Position numbers and translations under genes: made by a program. Source: an uncultured Bacteroidia bacterium (GTDB lineage Bacteria > Bacteroidota > Bacteroidia > Bacteroidales > UBA932). From it: a stretch of 64,000 nt of DNA. The notes under the pieces were generated by a model. That model ran no database searches and had not been told where the DNA came from. It saw nothing but the letters and a program-made list of their open reading frames with translations. Where the stretch lies: the NCBI GenBank assembly GCA_902790635.1, contig CADASN010000010.1, positions 18,919 to 82,918 of the forward strand. The letters are read 5' to 3'. Below, piece by piece: positions 25,723 through 34,559 of the stretch (positions are counted from its first letter, which is position 1; the number at the start of each line of letters is the position of its first letter).

Positions 25723-26615
25723 AGGGCCTGGATGAATGTGGCCAGGGCTGCGCCCGGGTTGGGTTGTCTCATGAAGGTCTCTCCCATCAGGAAGCCACGG
25801 AAGCCCGCTTCCCGCAGCGAGCGCACCGTCGCCGGATCGCTGATCCCGCTCTCGGAGATAAAGATCGGCCCCGTTGCTTCTCTCGCGGGCGGACCGAAAT
25901 TATTTTTCGGACAAGTTTGCCGAAAAACCAATTTCGGCTCCGCCCTCCACGACGCCATCGCACGCAACGGGGTCGTCGGAGCAGAGCGACGCAGGGGGTC
26001 CGGGGGGAGCGCCCCAGGGTCATTAAATGTTCCGTCTGTCCGCTGGGTCAGCAGCGGGGCGAGGTCGAAGGAGGTCTGCACGTCGGTGACGAAAGAGCCG
26101 AGGTGGCGGTTGTTCACCCCGACGACGTCCACCTCCGGCGTGATGTAGTCCAGCTCCTCCTCGCTGTGGATCTCCAGCAGCACCTCGAGCCCGAGGCGGT
26201 GGGCTTCGGCGAGCAGGGCGGCACAGTCGGCGCGGCCCAGGCACGCGGCGATGAGCAGGACGGCGTCGGCACCCGCCTGCCGCGCCTCGACGAGCTGGAC
26301 GGGATCGATGATGAAATCCTTTCGCAGGATGGGGATGTCCACGAGGGGACGCACCCGGCGGATGAACTCGAGGCTGCCGCCGAAATACGTTTCGTCCGTG
26401 AGGACGCTGAGCGCTGCCGCGCCCGCCGCCGCATAGGCCGGCACGACCTCTTCCGGGCGGGCGTCCTCGTGGATCCAGCCTTTCGAGGGCGACTTCCGCT
26501 TGAACTCCGCGATGATGCCGGTCGGAGAGGACAGCAGGGCCTGCTTCAGCGAATGCCTCTTGTCGAAGCGCAGTTCCTCCCGTTTGGTTTCCAGGATTCT
26601 GTCGAGAATGTCCAT
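25719..26615 (-). CDS. trpC: Indole-3-glycerol phosphate synthase with a 61-residue in-frame insertion
   Basis: Closes the indole ring in tryptophan synthesis. The family core is intact: IAEFKRKSPSKGW near residue 35, ALSVLTDETYFGGS, PILRKDFIIDPVQLVEARQAGADAVLLIA, LEVLLEIHSEEEL, VVGVNNRHL, and FISESGISD with FLMGETFM. Between DLAPLL and IFISESG, where homologues have only a few residues, 61 residues are encoded by 25866-26048, carrying a long palindrome. This region has a low-similarity, Arg/Pro-rich composition and lies in the loop before a catalytic strand. The frame is kept, so the enzyme may still work. trpC is 4 bp behind trpD and overlaps trpF. Confidence 0.95.
   Translation of the reverse strand: MDILDRILETKREELRFDKRHSLKQALLSSPTGIIAEFKRKSPSKGWIHEDARPEEVVPAYAAAGAAALSVLTDETYFGGSLEFIRRVRPLVDIPILRKDFIIDPVQLVEARQAGADAVLLIAACLGRADCAALLAEAHRLGLEVLLEIHSEEELDYITPEVDVVGVNNRHLGSFVTDVQTSFDLAPLLTQRTDGTFNDPGALPPDPLRRSAPTTPLRAMASWRAEPKLVFRQTCPKNNFGPPAREATGPIFISESGISDPATVRSLREAGFRGFLMGETFMRQPNPGAALATFIQAL
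25866..26048. mobile_element. Palindromic (MITE-like) element inserted in frame in trpC
   Basis: Nested inverted repeats: CCCCGTTGC (25869-25877) with GCAACGGGG (25964-25972); GGGCGGA with TCCGCCC; CCGAAATTATTTTTCGG (25894-25910) with CCGAAAAACCAATTTCGG (25920-25937) around ACAAGTTTG. The remaining part to 26048 is GC-rich and without a clear partner arm. Length is a multiple of three with no stop in the trpC frame. Exact ends and copy number elsewhere cannot be told from this window. Confidence 0.65.
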
Positions 26616-26619
26616 GGTG

Positions 26620-27615
26620 CTAGCTGTTGATGGTGAGGAAACGCTTGAAGGCGGAGAGGGCGCGGCCGCTCTCCAGCGACTCCCGGCACAGGGCGATCGA
26701 CTCCTCCACTGAGAGGTTGCGGTCGATGATCGAGATGCCGCAGGCGGCGTTGGCGAGGATCACGGAAGTCTGCGCCTCGGTGGCCGTGCCTTCCAGCACG
26801 GCGTCGAAGATCTGGCGGGCGTCCTCCGCAGTCGCGCCGCCGTAGATGTCTTTCGGCTCGATGTAGTTGAGTCCCAAGTCTTTGGGCGTGAAGACCTTCT
26901 CGAAGTGCGGGGTCACGAGCTTGAAGCCCGAGGTCAGGGAGATCTCGTCATAACCGTCATAGCTGGTGACGACGCCGAAGTTGTCGCCGATCTTCTGGTG
27001 GGCGCGGACATAGAGGCGCTGCTGGGCCTGGGTGGCCGTGCCGTGCAGGGAGTTTTTCGGCTGGCAGGGATTGACGAGCGGCCCCAGCAGGTTGAAGCAG
27101 GTCGGCACGCCGAGGGCGCGGCGCACGGGGCCCACGAACTTCATGCCGTAGGCGAAGAGCGGTGCGTGGAAATAGCAGAAACCCGACTCGTCCAGCGAGC
27201 GCCGCAGCAGGTCCGGGTCGGCGCTGAATTTGGCCCCGTGGGCCTCCAGGACCGTGCTGGCGCCGCTGACGGAAGTGCTGGCGCCGTTGCCGTGCTTGGT
27301 CACTTTATACCCGGCGCCGGCGATCACGAAGGCTGCACAGGTGGAGATGTTGAAGGTGTTCTTGCCATCCCCGCCCGTACCCACGATGTCCAGGGTGTTA
27401 TAGCCGTCCAGGTCGATCCGCTTTCCGGTCTCCAGGAGGCCGTCGCGGAAGCCGAGGAGTTCGTCCACGGTCACCCCGCGGGTCTGCAAGGCCATCAGCA
27501 GGGCTGCGATCTGGCAGTCGTTGTATTCCTGCCGGGTGATGCCGAGCAGGATATCGTGGGTCTGTTCGCGGGAGAGGGTCTCCCCTTCGATGAGTTGGTT
27601 CAGATACTGTTTCAT
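26620..27615 (-). CDS. trpD: Anthranilate phosphoribosyltransferase
   Basis: Transfers phosphoribose from PRPP to anthranilate. The 331-aa protein begins with a helical domain (LSREQTHDILLGI) and has the PRPP loop DIVGTGGDGKNTFNIS near residue 82, KHGNGASTS, FNLLGPLVNPCQPKNS, and the acidic DEISLTS near residue 225. It stands 13 bp after trpG and 4 bp ahead of trpC. It is an ordinary monofunctional enzyme, not fused to TrpG. Confidence 0.97.
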   Translation of the reverse strand: MKQYLNQLIEGETLSREQTHDILLGITRQEYNDCQIAALLMALQTRGVTVDELLGFRDGLLETGKRIDLDGYNTLDIVGTGGDGKNTFNISTCAAFVIAGAGYKVTKHGNGASTSVSGASTVLEAHGAKFSADPDLLRRSLDESGFCYFHAPLFAYGMKFVGPVRRALGVPTCFNLLGPLVNPCQPKNSLHGTATQAQQRLYVRAHQKIGDNFGVVTSYDGYDEISLTSGFKLVTPHFEKVFTPKDLGLNYIEPKDIYGGATAEDARQIFDAVLEGTATEAQTSVILANAACGISIIDRNLSVEESIALCRESLESGRALSAFKRFLTINS

Positions 27616-27628
27616 ATTGTGACGTTTT

Positions 27629-28192
<564 letters not shown>

Positions 28193-28198
28193 GGTGGT

Positions 28199-29608
28199 CT
28201 AGAATTGGGCTGCGAGTTCGATGGCGCTGCGCAGCGCGCCGAGTTTGTTGTTGACTTCCTGAAGTTCGTATTCGGGATCGCTCTTCGCGACGATGCCGCC
28301 GCCTGCCTGGAACCACAGTTCCCCGCCCCGGCTGACGAAGGAGCGGATGGTGATGGCCTGGTTGAGCGAGCCGTCGAAGCCGATGCTTCCCACGCAGCCG
28401 CCATAGGCGCCGCGGTTGTGGGGCTCGAGCTCCGAGATGATCTGCATGGCGCGGACTTTCGGGGCGCCGGAGAGAGTGCCGGCAGGGAAGGTGTCGATGA
28501 AGGCCTTGACCGGATCGGCCCCGGGGTCGAGCGCCCCGCTCACGCGGCTGACGAGGTGGATGACATGGGAGTAGTACTGCAGCTCCTTGTAGAAGTCCAC
28601 CTGCACGCCGTGGCAGTTGCGGGAGAGGTCGTTGCGTGCCAGGTCCACCAGCATCACGTGCTCGGCGTTCTCCTTGGGGTCGTTGCGGAGGAATTCCGCC
28701 CCGCGGGCATCCGCCGCATCGTCCCCCGTGCGCCGGGTCGTGCCTGCGATCGGGTCGATGAAGGCGCGTCCGCCCTCGATGCGGCAGTGCGTCTCGGGGG
28801 AAGACCCGAAGATGCGGTAGCCGCCGAAATCCATATAGAAGAGGTAAGGCGAAGGGTTGATGCTCCGCAGGGCGCGGTAGAGCTGGAAGTCGTCGCCTTC
28901 GTAGCGCTGCACGAAGCGGCGCGACAGCACAACCTGGAACACGTCGCCGCGGCGGCAGTGGGCGATGCCCCGCCGGATATTCTCCCGGTGCTGCGCGTCG
29001 GTGAGCGGGGAGGAGGTTGGTCCAACGGGGTGGAAATCAAAGAGATTGACGGCGGCGCGGCCCAGCAGGCGCTCGATGCGGGCGGCCTGCGGCGCTTCGC
29101 CTTCCGGCACGAGTTCGTGCAGGGTCAGGCGGTTGCGGAAATGGTCGAATTCGAGGGTAAAGCGGAACAGGATATACAACAGGTCCGGTGCGTCGTGCTC
29201 GGCGCGCGTCTCGTCCTTGACAGGGATGTCCTCGAAATAACGGACCGCGTTGAAAGAGGTGAAGCCCCAGAGTTGGCAGACTGCCAACTCTGGGCCTTCG
29301 GCGCCGATGGCAAAGGCGTTGATGAAGTCCCGGATCAGGCGGTCGGCTGGGTAGTCCGGCCCGACGGCGTGCTCGCGCACGGAACCGTCGGGCAGGTGGT
29401 GGAACCCGGTGCCATGGGCAACCCCCACTTCCGCGAGCGGATCCAGGGCGATGAAGGAGCGGGAGTCGCGTCCCGTGTGGTAGTCGCTGCTTTCCATCAG
29501 GATGGAGCGCGTGGAGGCGTCCCGCAGGCGCAGATAGGCCGAGACGGGGGTGTGCAGGTCGCCGGGCAGCGGGCGGCTGACGAGCGTATATCGGAAAGCG
29601 GGTGTCAT
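28199..29608 (-). CDS. trpE: Anthranilate synthase component I, with an in-frame 29-bp palindrome
   Basis: Makes anthranilate from chorismate. The 469-aa protein has a Trp feedback-type N-terminal motif ILMESSDYHTGRDSRSFIAL, then GDVFQVVLSRRF, FGSSPETHCRIEGG, PIAGTTRRTG, DLARNDLSRNC, and the catalytic SGAPKVRAMQIIS and GYxG-like GAYGGCVGSIGFDG. The segment EGPELAVCQLWGF is encoded by a perfect palindrome (29266-29294); homologues have an unrelated, slightly shorter sequence there. Its ATG overlaps the trpB stop by 4 bp. Confidence 0.97.
   Translation of the reverse strand: MTPAFRYTLVSRPLPGDLHTPVSAYLRLRDASTRSILMESSDYHTGRDSRSFIALDPLAEVGVAHGTGFHHLPDGSVREHAVGPDYPADRLIRDFINAFAIGAEGPELAVCQLWGFTSFNAVRYFEDIPVKDETRAEHDAPDLLYILFRFTLEFDHFRNRLTLHELVPEGEAPQAARIERLLGRAAVNLFDFHPVGPTSSPLTDAQHRENIRRGIAHCRRGDVFQVVLSRRFVQRYEGDDFQLYRALRSINPSPYLFYMDFGGYRIFGSSPETHCRIEGGRAFIDPIAGTTRRTGDDAADARGAEFLRNDPKENAEHVMLVDLARNDLSRNCHGVQVDFYKELQYYSHVIHLVSRVSGALDPGADPVKAFIDTFPAGTLSGAPKVRAMQIISELEPHNRGAYGGCVGSIGFDGSLNQAITIRSFVSRGGELWFQAGGGIVAKSDPEYELQEVNNKLGALRSAIELAAQF
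29266..29294. repeat. Perfect 14-bp inverted repeat inside trpE
   Basis: CCCAGAGTTGGCAG (29266-29279), a single A, then CTGCCAACTCTGGG (29281-29294). It is in frame and at a variable loop of TrpE. Its sequence is unrelated to the palindromes in hydF and trpC. Confidence 0.9.
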
Positions 29609-30789
29609 TTGCTGTAGAAATTCAGATAGGTTTCGATATCCTTGTCACCGCGGCCGGAGACGGTCAGCACGACGATGTCCTCGGGGCGGAACTGCATCTT
29701 CGGCAGGGCGCCGAGGGCGTGGGCGCTCTCCAGCGCCGGGATGATCCCTTCGAGCCGCGTCAGTTCGAAAGCGGCGGCGACGGCCTCGTCGTCATTGACC
29801 GGGATCACGCGGGCGCGCCCCTGCGCCGACAGGTTGGCATGCATCGGGCCGATACCCGGGTAGTCGAGCCCGGCGCTGATGGAGTACGGCTCCTCGATCT
29901 GCCCGTCCGGGGTCTGGATGACGTAGCTTTTGGCCCCGTGCAGGATGCCCACCTGCCCGAGGGCGATGGTGGCGGCGGTCTTGCCGCTGTCCACGCCCAG
30001 CCCGCCGGCCTCCGCCAGCACGATGCGCACGCGCGGGTCATCGATATAATGGTAGATGGTGCCTGCGGCATTGGAGCCGCCGCCCACGCAGGCCATCAGG
30101 TAGTCGGGATAGTCGCGTCCGGTCTGCTCCAGCAGCTGGCCCTGGATTTCTTCGCTGATGATGGACTGCAGGCGGGCCACCAGGTCGGGATAAGGGTGCG
30201 GACCTACGGTGGATCCGATGATATAGAACGTGTCCGCCGGGTGGCAGCACCAGTCGCGGATGGCTTCGTTGGTGGCGTCCTTGAGCGTTTTGTTGCCGGA
30301 GTGGACGGGGACGACGCTGGCTCCCAGCATTTTCATTTTCTCCACGTTGATGTGCTGGCGCTTCACGTCGGTCTCTCCCATATAGACGACGCATTCCATG
30401 TCCATCAGGGCGCAGACCGTGGCCGTCGCGACGCCGTGCTGCCCCGCACCCGTCTCGGCGATGATGCGGTGCTTGCCCATCTGCCGGGCCAGGAGGATCT
30501 GGCCTACCGTGTTGTTGATCTTGTGGGCGCCGGTGTGGTTGAGGTCTTCCCGCTTGAGGAAGATCTGCGTGCCGTAGTGCGCGGAGAGCCGCCGCGCCCG
30601 GTAGAGCGGACTGGGGCGTCCGACATAGTCGCGCAGCAGGGCGCGGTATTCCTGCTGGAACGCTGCGCTCTGCAGGATGGGGAGGTAGGCTTGCTGCAGG
30701 TCTTCCACGCATTTGTGGAGGATCTCGGGGACGTAGGCGCCGCCGAATTCGCCGTAATAACCTTCTGGATCTACAAGATAACTTTTCAT
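29605..30789 (-). CDS. trpB: Tryptophan synthase beta subunit
   Basis: PLP enzyme joining indole and serine. The 394-aa protein starts MKSYLVDPEGYYGEFGGAYV and has the PLP lysine in LNHTGAHKINN (about residue 87). Also seen are AETGAGQHGVATATVCA, CVGGGSNAAG for the PLP phosphate, and the C-terminal IVLTVSGRGDKD. It is the first gene of the trp operon, and only the attenuator and leader peptide stand before it. TrpB-first order is characteristic of Bacteroidota. Confidence 0.98.
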   Translation of the reverse strand: MKSYLVDPEGYYGEFGGAYVPEILHKCVEDLQQAYLPILQSAAFQQEYRALLRDYVGRPSPLYRARRLSAHYGTQIFLKREDLNHTGAHKINNTVGQILLARQMGKHRIIAETGAGQHGVATATVCALMDMECVVYMGETDVKRQHINVEKMKMLGASVVPVHSGNKTLKDATNEAIRDWCCHPADTFYIIGSTVGPHPYPDLVARLQSIISEEIQGQLLEQTGRDYPDYLMACVGGGSNAAGTIYHYIDDPRVRIVLAEAGGLGVDSGKTAATIALGQVGILHGAKSYVIQTPDGQIEEPYSISAGLDYPGIGPMHANLSAQGRARVIPVNDDEAVAAAFELTRLEGIIPALESAHALGALPKMQFRPEDIVVLTVSGRGDKDIETYLNFYSK

Positions 30790-30815
30790 AGGGATGGGGA
30801 TTTGTCTTAAACCTG

Positions 30816-30851
30816 AAAAAGGCCCTGTCGCAGTGCGGCAGGGCCCTTTTT
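30816..30851 (-). terminator. trp operon attenuator (intrinsic terminator)
   Basis: On the minus strand AAAAAGGGCCCTGCCGCA pairs with TGCGACAGGGCCTTTTT, with one bulged G and one mismatch, and ends in five T. It stands between the Trp-rich leader peptide and trpB, the position of a classical attenuator. Its A/T-flanked symmetry would let it also terminate plus-strand transcription. Confidence 0.88.
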
Positions 30852-30884
30852 ATGTACCTATTCTTTACTAATACATATGGAGCG

Positions 30885-30953
30885 TCAACCTCTTACGACT
30901 CGATTAAGTTGTAACAGGCGCCACCACCAATATGCGTTCGTGCGGTACATCAT
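30885..30953 (-). CDS. trpL: trp operon leader peptide with three tandem Trp codons
   Basis: A 22-codon frame reading MMYRTNAYWWWRLL..., with TGG-TGG-TGG at codons 9-11 and a TGA stop at 30887-30885. It lies between the operon promoter and the attenuator hairpin. The stop is about 34 nt ahead of the terminator stem. Ribosome stalling at the Trp codons when charged tRNA-Trp is low would favour read-through into trpB. The promoter box places the transcript start only 3-4 nt before the first ATG, so the peptide is translated from a near-leaderless mRNA. Too small for similarity searching, but codon content and position are diagnostic. Confidence 0.9.
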   Translation of the reverse strand: MMYRTNAYWWWRLLQLNRVVRG

Positions 30954-30960
30954 ACTTCTG

Positions 30961-30990
30961 CAAATGTAGAAATAGATTATGGAAATGCAA
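30961..30990 (-). promoter_or_regulatory. Promoter of the trp operon
   Basis: On the minus strand TTG (30990-30988), an exact 19-bp spacer and TACATTTG (30968-30961) match the Bacteroidota consensus. The box ends 7 nt before the leader peptide ATG. Confidence 0.8.
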
Positions 30991-31040
30991 GGAAAAAATG
31001 CACTTTTTTCGTAACTTGCGTACCCGAAAACCGGTTGGAT

Positions 31041-33863
31041 ATGAGCAGATTCACAATTACCCTCTTATCTGTTGCAGTTGTTCTTTTTGCGACAAATGGC
31101 TCCGCGTGGGCCCAGAAGAAACCCCTCGACCATGATGTCTATGACGGCTGGCAGTCTGTCCGCTCCGTCATGCTGACCCCGGACGGGGACCTCGTCAGTT
31201 ACGAAGTGACCCCGCAGGAGGGGGACGGCACCCTGTATCTCAAGAACCTGAAGACGGGTGCGGAACTTGCCGTGGCGCGCGGTACGGGCCTGAAGTGGGC
31301 CCAGGATGCAGCCTGGGGACTCTTCACGGTCAAGGCGCCTTTCGCCGAGACACGCCAGGCCAAGATCGACAAGAAAAAGAAAGAAGACCAGCCCAAGGAC
31401 AGCCTTGCCAAGGTGGACCTGCGCACGCTGGCGTGGGAGATTGTCGGCGCTGCTGGTACTACCGATCTGGGCTACGACGGGGCCCCGTATCTGTTCGCCG
31501 CCCAGGATGTCAAGGGCCGCAAGTCCAAGAACCTGCTTGTGATCAATACCGCCACCGGGGCGGTGGACACGCTGAAGAACGTGTCGGATTTCGAAGCGTC
31601 GAAGTCGGGTTCGCGCCTGGCGGTCATCACCGCCAAGGAGGAGAAGGATTCGCTTTCGCGCAGCGCGGTGATCCTGTATGATTTCCCGAAGGGGAGCATC
31701 GACACCTTGTCCAGCGGCCGCAAGACCTATGACAATGTGGAATTCAGTGAGGCGGGCGATAAACTGCTCTTCACCGCGACGGACCAGGAGGAGGAGACGG
31801 ATGGGACGCCCCGCCATGGCATCTACCTCGCCCAGGAGAAGGTGCAGGTCAAGGCTACGCGCCGTACCCCGGCCGTGACGGCCTGGCAGACCTGCGAGCT
31901 GCTCTCCGCGGACAGCGCCGACCTGCCCGAGGGCTGGGTCGCCGGCGCTTCCTGCGAGCCGGTATTCTCCAACCGCGCTTCCCGCGTGCTGCTCGACCTG
32001 TCCGAGTATGTTCCCGCCAAGGATACGACCGTTTACGATTTCGAAGCGGCACAGCTGGACATCTGGGTATGGGACCGGCATACCGTCCCGCCGATGGACA
32101 AGGTGGCCCGCAACCGGACCCGCAGCCTGTGTGCCGTGGTCAACCTCGACCGCCCCGGACAGCTGGTGGTCCTGTCCCGCCACCCTTCCGACCGCATCAC
32201 TTTCTTCGACGGGGCCGAGGCGGACTATGCCCTGTCATCCGATACGGATGCCTATGTCATCGATAATATGTGGGCGGCCGAGAGCAGGGCGGACGTGTCC
32301 CTGGTGAGCCTGCGCGACGGCAGCCGCCGGACGCTGCGCGAAGGCGCATCCGGCTACGTGATCCCGTCTCCGTACGGCAAGTATCTCGCCTGGTTCAACC
32401 CCGAGGACGGCAACTGGTACAGCTGGAACCTCGCCACGTCGGCCCTGGTCAACCTGACCGGCTCCACGGGCGTCGCTTTCTGGGACGAAGAGGACGATCA
32501 TCCGACCGGCGGTTTCGTGCCGGCCGGCATGCCTTCCTGGGCGGGCAAGGACGAATTCATGCTGCTCTCCGACCGCTACGACGTCTGGAAGTTCGACCCT
32601 GACGGCAAGAAGGCGGAGTGCCTGACCCGCGGGGCGGGCCGCCGCGACAAGGTGCAGTACAGCGCGGTCAACCTCGACCGGCACAATGACCCGTATCTTT
32701 TCCAGGACATCAGCACCCTGCCGGTCAAGGGCAGCATCCGCCTGCGGGCCTTCAACGAGCGCGACAAGCGCAACGGCTATGCAACGGTGGACGTGGTCCG
32801 GGGTGGCGAGCCGCAAGGCTTCCTCGCCGAGAAGTCCTTCACCCAGCTCACCAAGGCGGAGAATGCCGACGTGATCGCCTATCTCAAGGGGGATTTCCGC
32901 CATCCGATGGACCTCTACGTCGCCCGCGGCGACTGGTCCGGCGAGCGCAAGCTGACCGCCATCAATCCCCAGCAGGCGGACTACCGCTGGGGCGATGTGC
33001 AGCTGGTCCACTGGGATGCCTACGACGGCACGCCGCTGGACGGCCTGCTCTTCACGCCGGATGGGTTGGACAAGTCCGGCAAGTATCCGATGATGATCTA
33101 CTTCTATGAGAAGTATTCCGAGTCGCTCTATGACTATCGCGCCCCTGCGCCGAGCCGCTCGACCGTCAATATCCCCTTCTACGTGAGCCGGGGCTATGTG
33201 GTCTTCATCCCGGACATCGTCTATCAGGACGGCCACCCGGGCGAGAGCGCTTACAATTGCATCTGCGCGGGCGCCGAAGCGATGTGCCGCCAGTTCTCCT
33301 TCATCGACAAGGACAAGATGGCCATCCAGGGCCAGAGCTGGGGCGGCTACCAGACGGCCTATCTCGTGACGCGCACCAATATGTTCGCCGCCGCGGGGGC
33401 CGGCGCTCCGGTGGGCAACATGACGAGCGCCTACGGCGGCATCCGCTGGGAGTCCGGCAGCAGCCGCATCGGCCAGTATGAGCACGGCCAGAGCCGTATC
33501 GGCAAGACCCTCTGGGAGGACGGCGGCCTCGACCTCTATGTCGAGAATTCCCCGGTATTCCATGCTCCGAACGTGACCACGCCGGTGCTCATCATGCACA
33601 ATGACAACGACGGCGCCGTGCCCTGGTACCAGGGTATCGAGTTCTTCATGAGCCTGCGCCGCCTCGGCAAGCCGGCCTGGCTGTTGGAGTACAACAACGA
33701 AGCGCACAACCTCGTGGAGCGGCGCAACTGCAAGGATCTCTCGATCCGTCTCCAGCAGTTCTTCGATCACTACCTCCAGGGCGCGCCGGAGCCGGTGTGG
33801 ATGAAGGAAGGGATCCCTTACGCCAGAAAAGGCAATTATTTCGCCACGGAGTTGGCGAAATAA
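31041..33863 (+). CDS. Secreted S9 family peptidase (prolyl oligopeptidase-like)
   Basis: About 940 aa. ATG 31041 gives a clean signal peptide (FTITLLSVAVVLFATNGSAWAQ region); the frame also opens two codons upstream with TTG. A long beta-propeller-like N-terminal part is followed by the alpha/beta-hydrolase domain. The catalytic serine lies in QGQSWGGYQT, the aspartate in MHNDNDGAVPW and the histidine in NEAHNLVERRN. Such enzymes cleave peptides in the periplasm or outside the cell. It is a single-gene unit divergent from the trp operon. Substrate preference is not predictable. Confidence 0.93.
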   Translation: MSRFTITLLSVAVVLFATNGSAWAQKKPLDHDVYDGWQSVRSVMLTPDGDLVSYEVTPQEGDGTLYLKNLKTGAELAVARGTGLKWAQDAAWGLFTVKAPFAETRQAKIDKKKKEDQPKDSLAKVDLRTLAWEIVGAAGTTDLGYDGAPYLFAAQDVKGRKSKNLLVINTATGAVDTLKNVSDFEASKSGSRLAVITAKEEKDSLSRSAVILYDFPKGSIDTLSSGRKTYDNVEFSEAGDKLLFTATDQEEETDGTPRHGIYLAQEKVQVKATRRTPAVTAWQTCELLSADSADLPEGWVAGASCEPVFSNRASRVLLDLSEYVPAKDTTVYDFEAAQLDIWVWDRHTVPPMDKVARNRTRSLCAVVNLDRPGQLVVLSRHPSDRITFFDGAEADYALSSDTDAYVIDNMWAAESRADVSLVSLRDGSRRTLREGASGYVIPSPYGKYLAWFNPEDGNWYSWNLATSALVNLTGSTGVAFWDEEDDHPTGGFVPAGMPSWAGKDEFMLLSDRYDVWKFDPDGKKAECLTRGAGRRDKVQYSAVNLDRHNDPYLFQDISTLPVKGSIRLRAFNERDKRNGYATVDVVRGGEPQGFLAEKSFTQLTKAENADVIAYLKGDFRHPMDLYVARGDWSGERKLTAINPQQADYRWGDVQLVHWDAYDGTPLDGLLFTPDGLDKSGKYPMMIYFYEKYSESLYDYRAPAPSRSTVNIPFYVSRGYVVFIPDIVYQDGHPGESAYNCICAGAEAMCRQFSFIDKDKMAIQGQSWGGYQTAYLVTRTNMFAAAGAGAPVGNMTSAYGGIRWESGSSRIGQYEHGQSRIGKTLWEDGGLDLYVENSPVFHAPNVTTPVLIMHNDNDGAVPWYQGIEFFMSLRRLGKPAWLLEYNNEAHNLVERRNCKDLSIRLQQFFDHYLQGAPEPVWMKEGIPYARKGNYFATELAK

Positions 33864-33869
33864 GATTTC

Positions 33870-34559
33870 TTATATCCCCAGCAGGGCTTTGACGAGGAAC
33901 CAGATGGGCGGGATGAGCAGGGCGGGGATGTAGTTCAGCGTCTTGCAGTCCTTGAGCTTGAGCAGCGAGAGGCCGGAGGCGATGATGAGCAGGCCTCCGA
34001 CGATGGCCGTCTCATTGATCATCGTACCCTCGACCACGGGAGAATCGGCGGCGAATTTGCCGATCAGCCAGAACATTCCCTGCCAGCAGAAAAGGATCGG
34101 CGCAGCGAAGATGATGCCGATGCCGTAGGTGGTCGCGAAGACCATCGAGGTCACGAGGTCGAGCGTGGCGTTGGTGAACAGGAAGGTATTGTCCCCCGTG
34201 GTGGCGCTCAGGATGGGGCCGACGATGGAGAAGGTTCCCACGCAGAAGAGCAGGCAGGCGGTAATCAGGCCGTTGGCCAGGCCTTCGCCGCCACGCTTGG
34301 CGATCAGCCGCTTGGTGCGGCCGTCGAGGTCAAGCGCCGTGCCGGCGATGCCGCCGAGCGCGATGCTCAGGATGAAGAGCACGGGGAATTCGCTCTTCGG
34401 GATGTTCTGCACGAAAGTATTGGCGCCCAACGCCAGCGAAGCGAGCCCCATGGCGTTGTACAGGGCGTTCTGGTATTTCTCTCCGAGTCCCTTCTTGAGC
34501 AGGCTCCCCACTATGGAGCCGACGATGATGCACCCGGTGTTGACGAGGGTTCCGAGCAT
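33870..34559 (-). CDS. DUF554 family membrane protein
   Basis: A 229-aa protein with about seven hydrophobic segments and the family features LGTLVNTGCIIVGSIVGSLL at the start, ALDLDGRTKRL in a cytoplasmic loop and ATLDLVTSMVFATTYGIG in the middle. DUF554 (YdfK/YqgA-like) proteins are putative inner-membrane transporters without known substrate. Its ATG shares one base with the stop of the upstream plug protein (TAATG), so the two are translationally linked. Confidence 0.88.
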   Translation of the reverse strand: MLGTLVNTGCIIVGSIVGSLLKKGLGEKYQNALYNAMGLASLALGANTFVQNIPKSEFPVLFILSIALGGIAGTALDLDGRTKRLIAKRGGEGLANGLITACLLFCVGTFSIVGPILSATTGDNTFLFTNATLDLVTSMVFATTYGIGIIFAAPILFCWQGMFWLIGKFAADSPVVEGTMINETAIVGGLLIIASGLSLLKLKDCKTLNYIPALLIPPIWFLVKALLGI

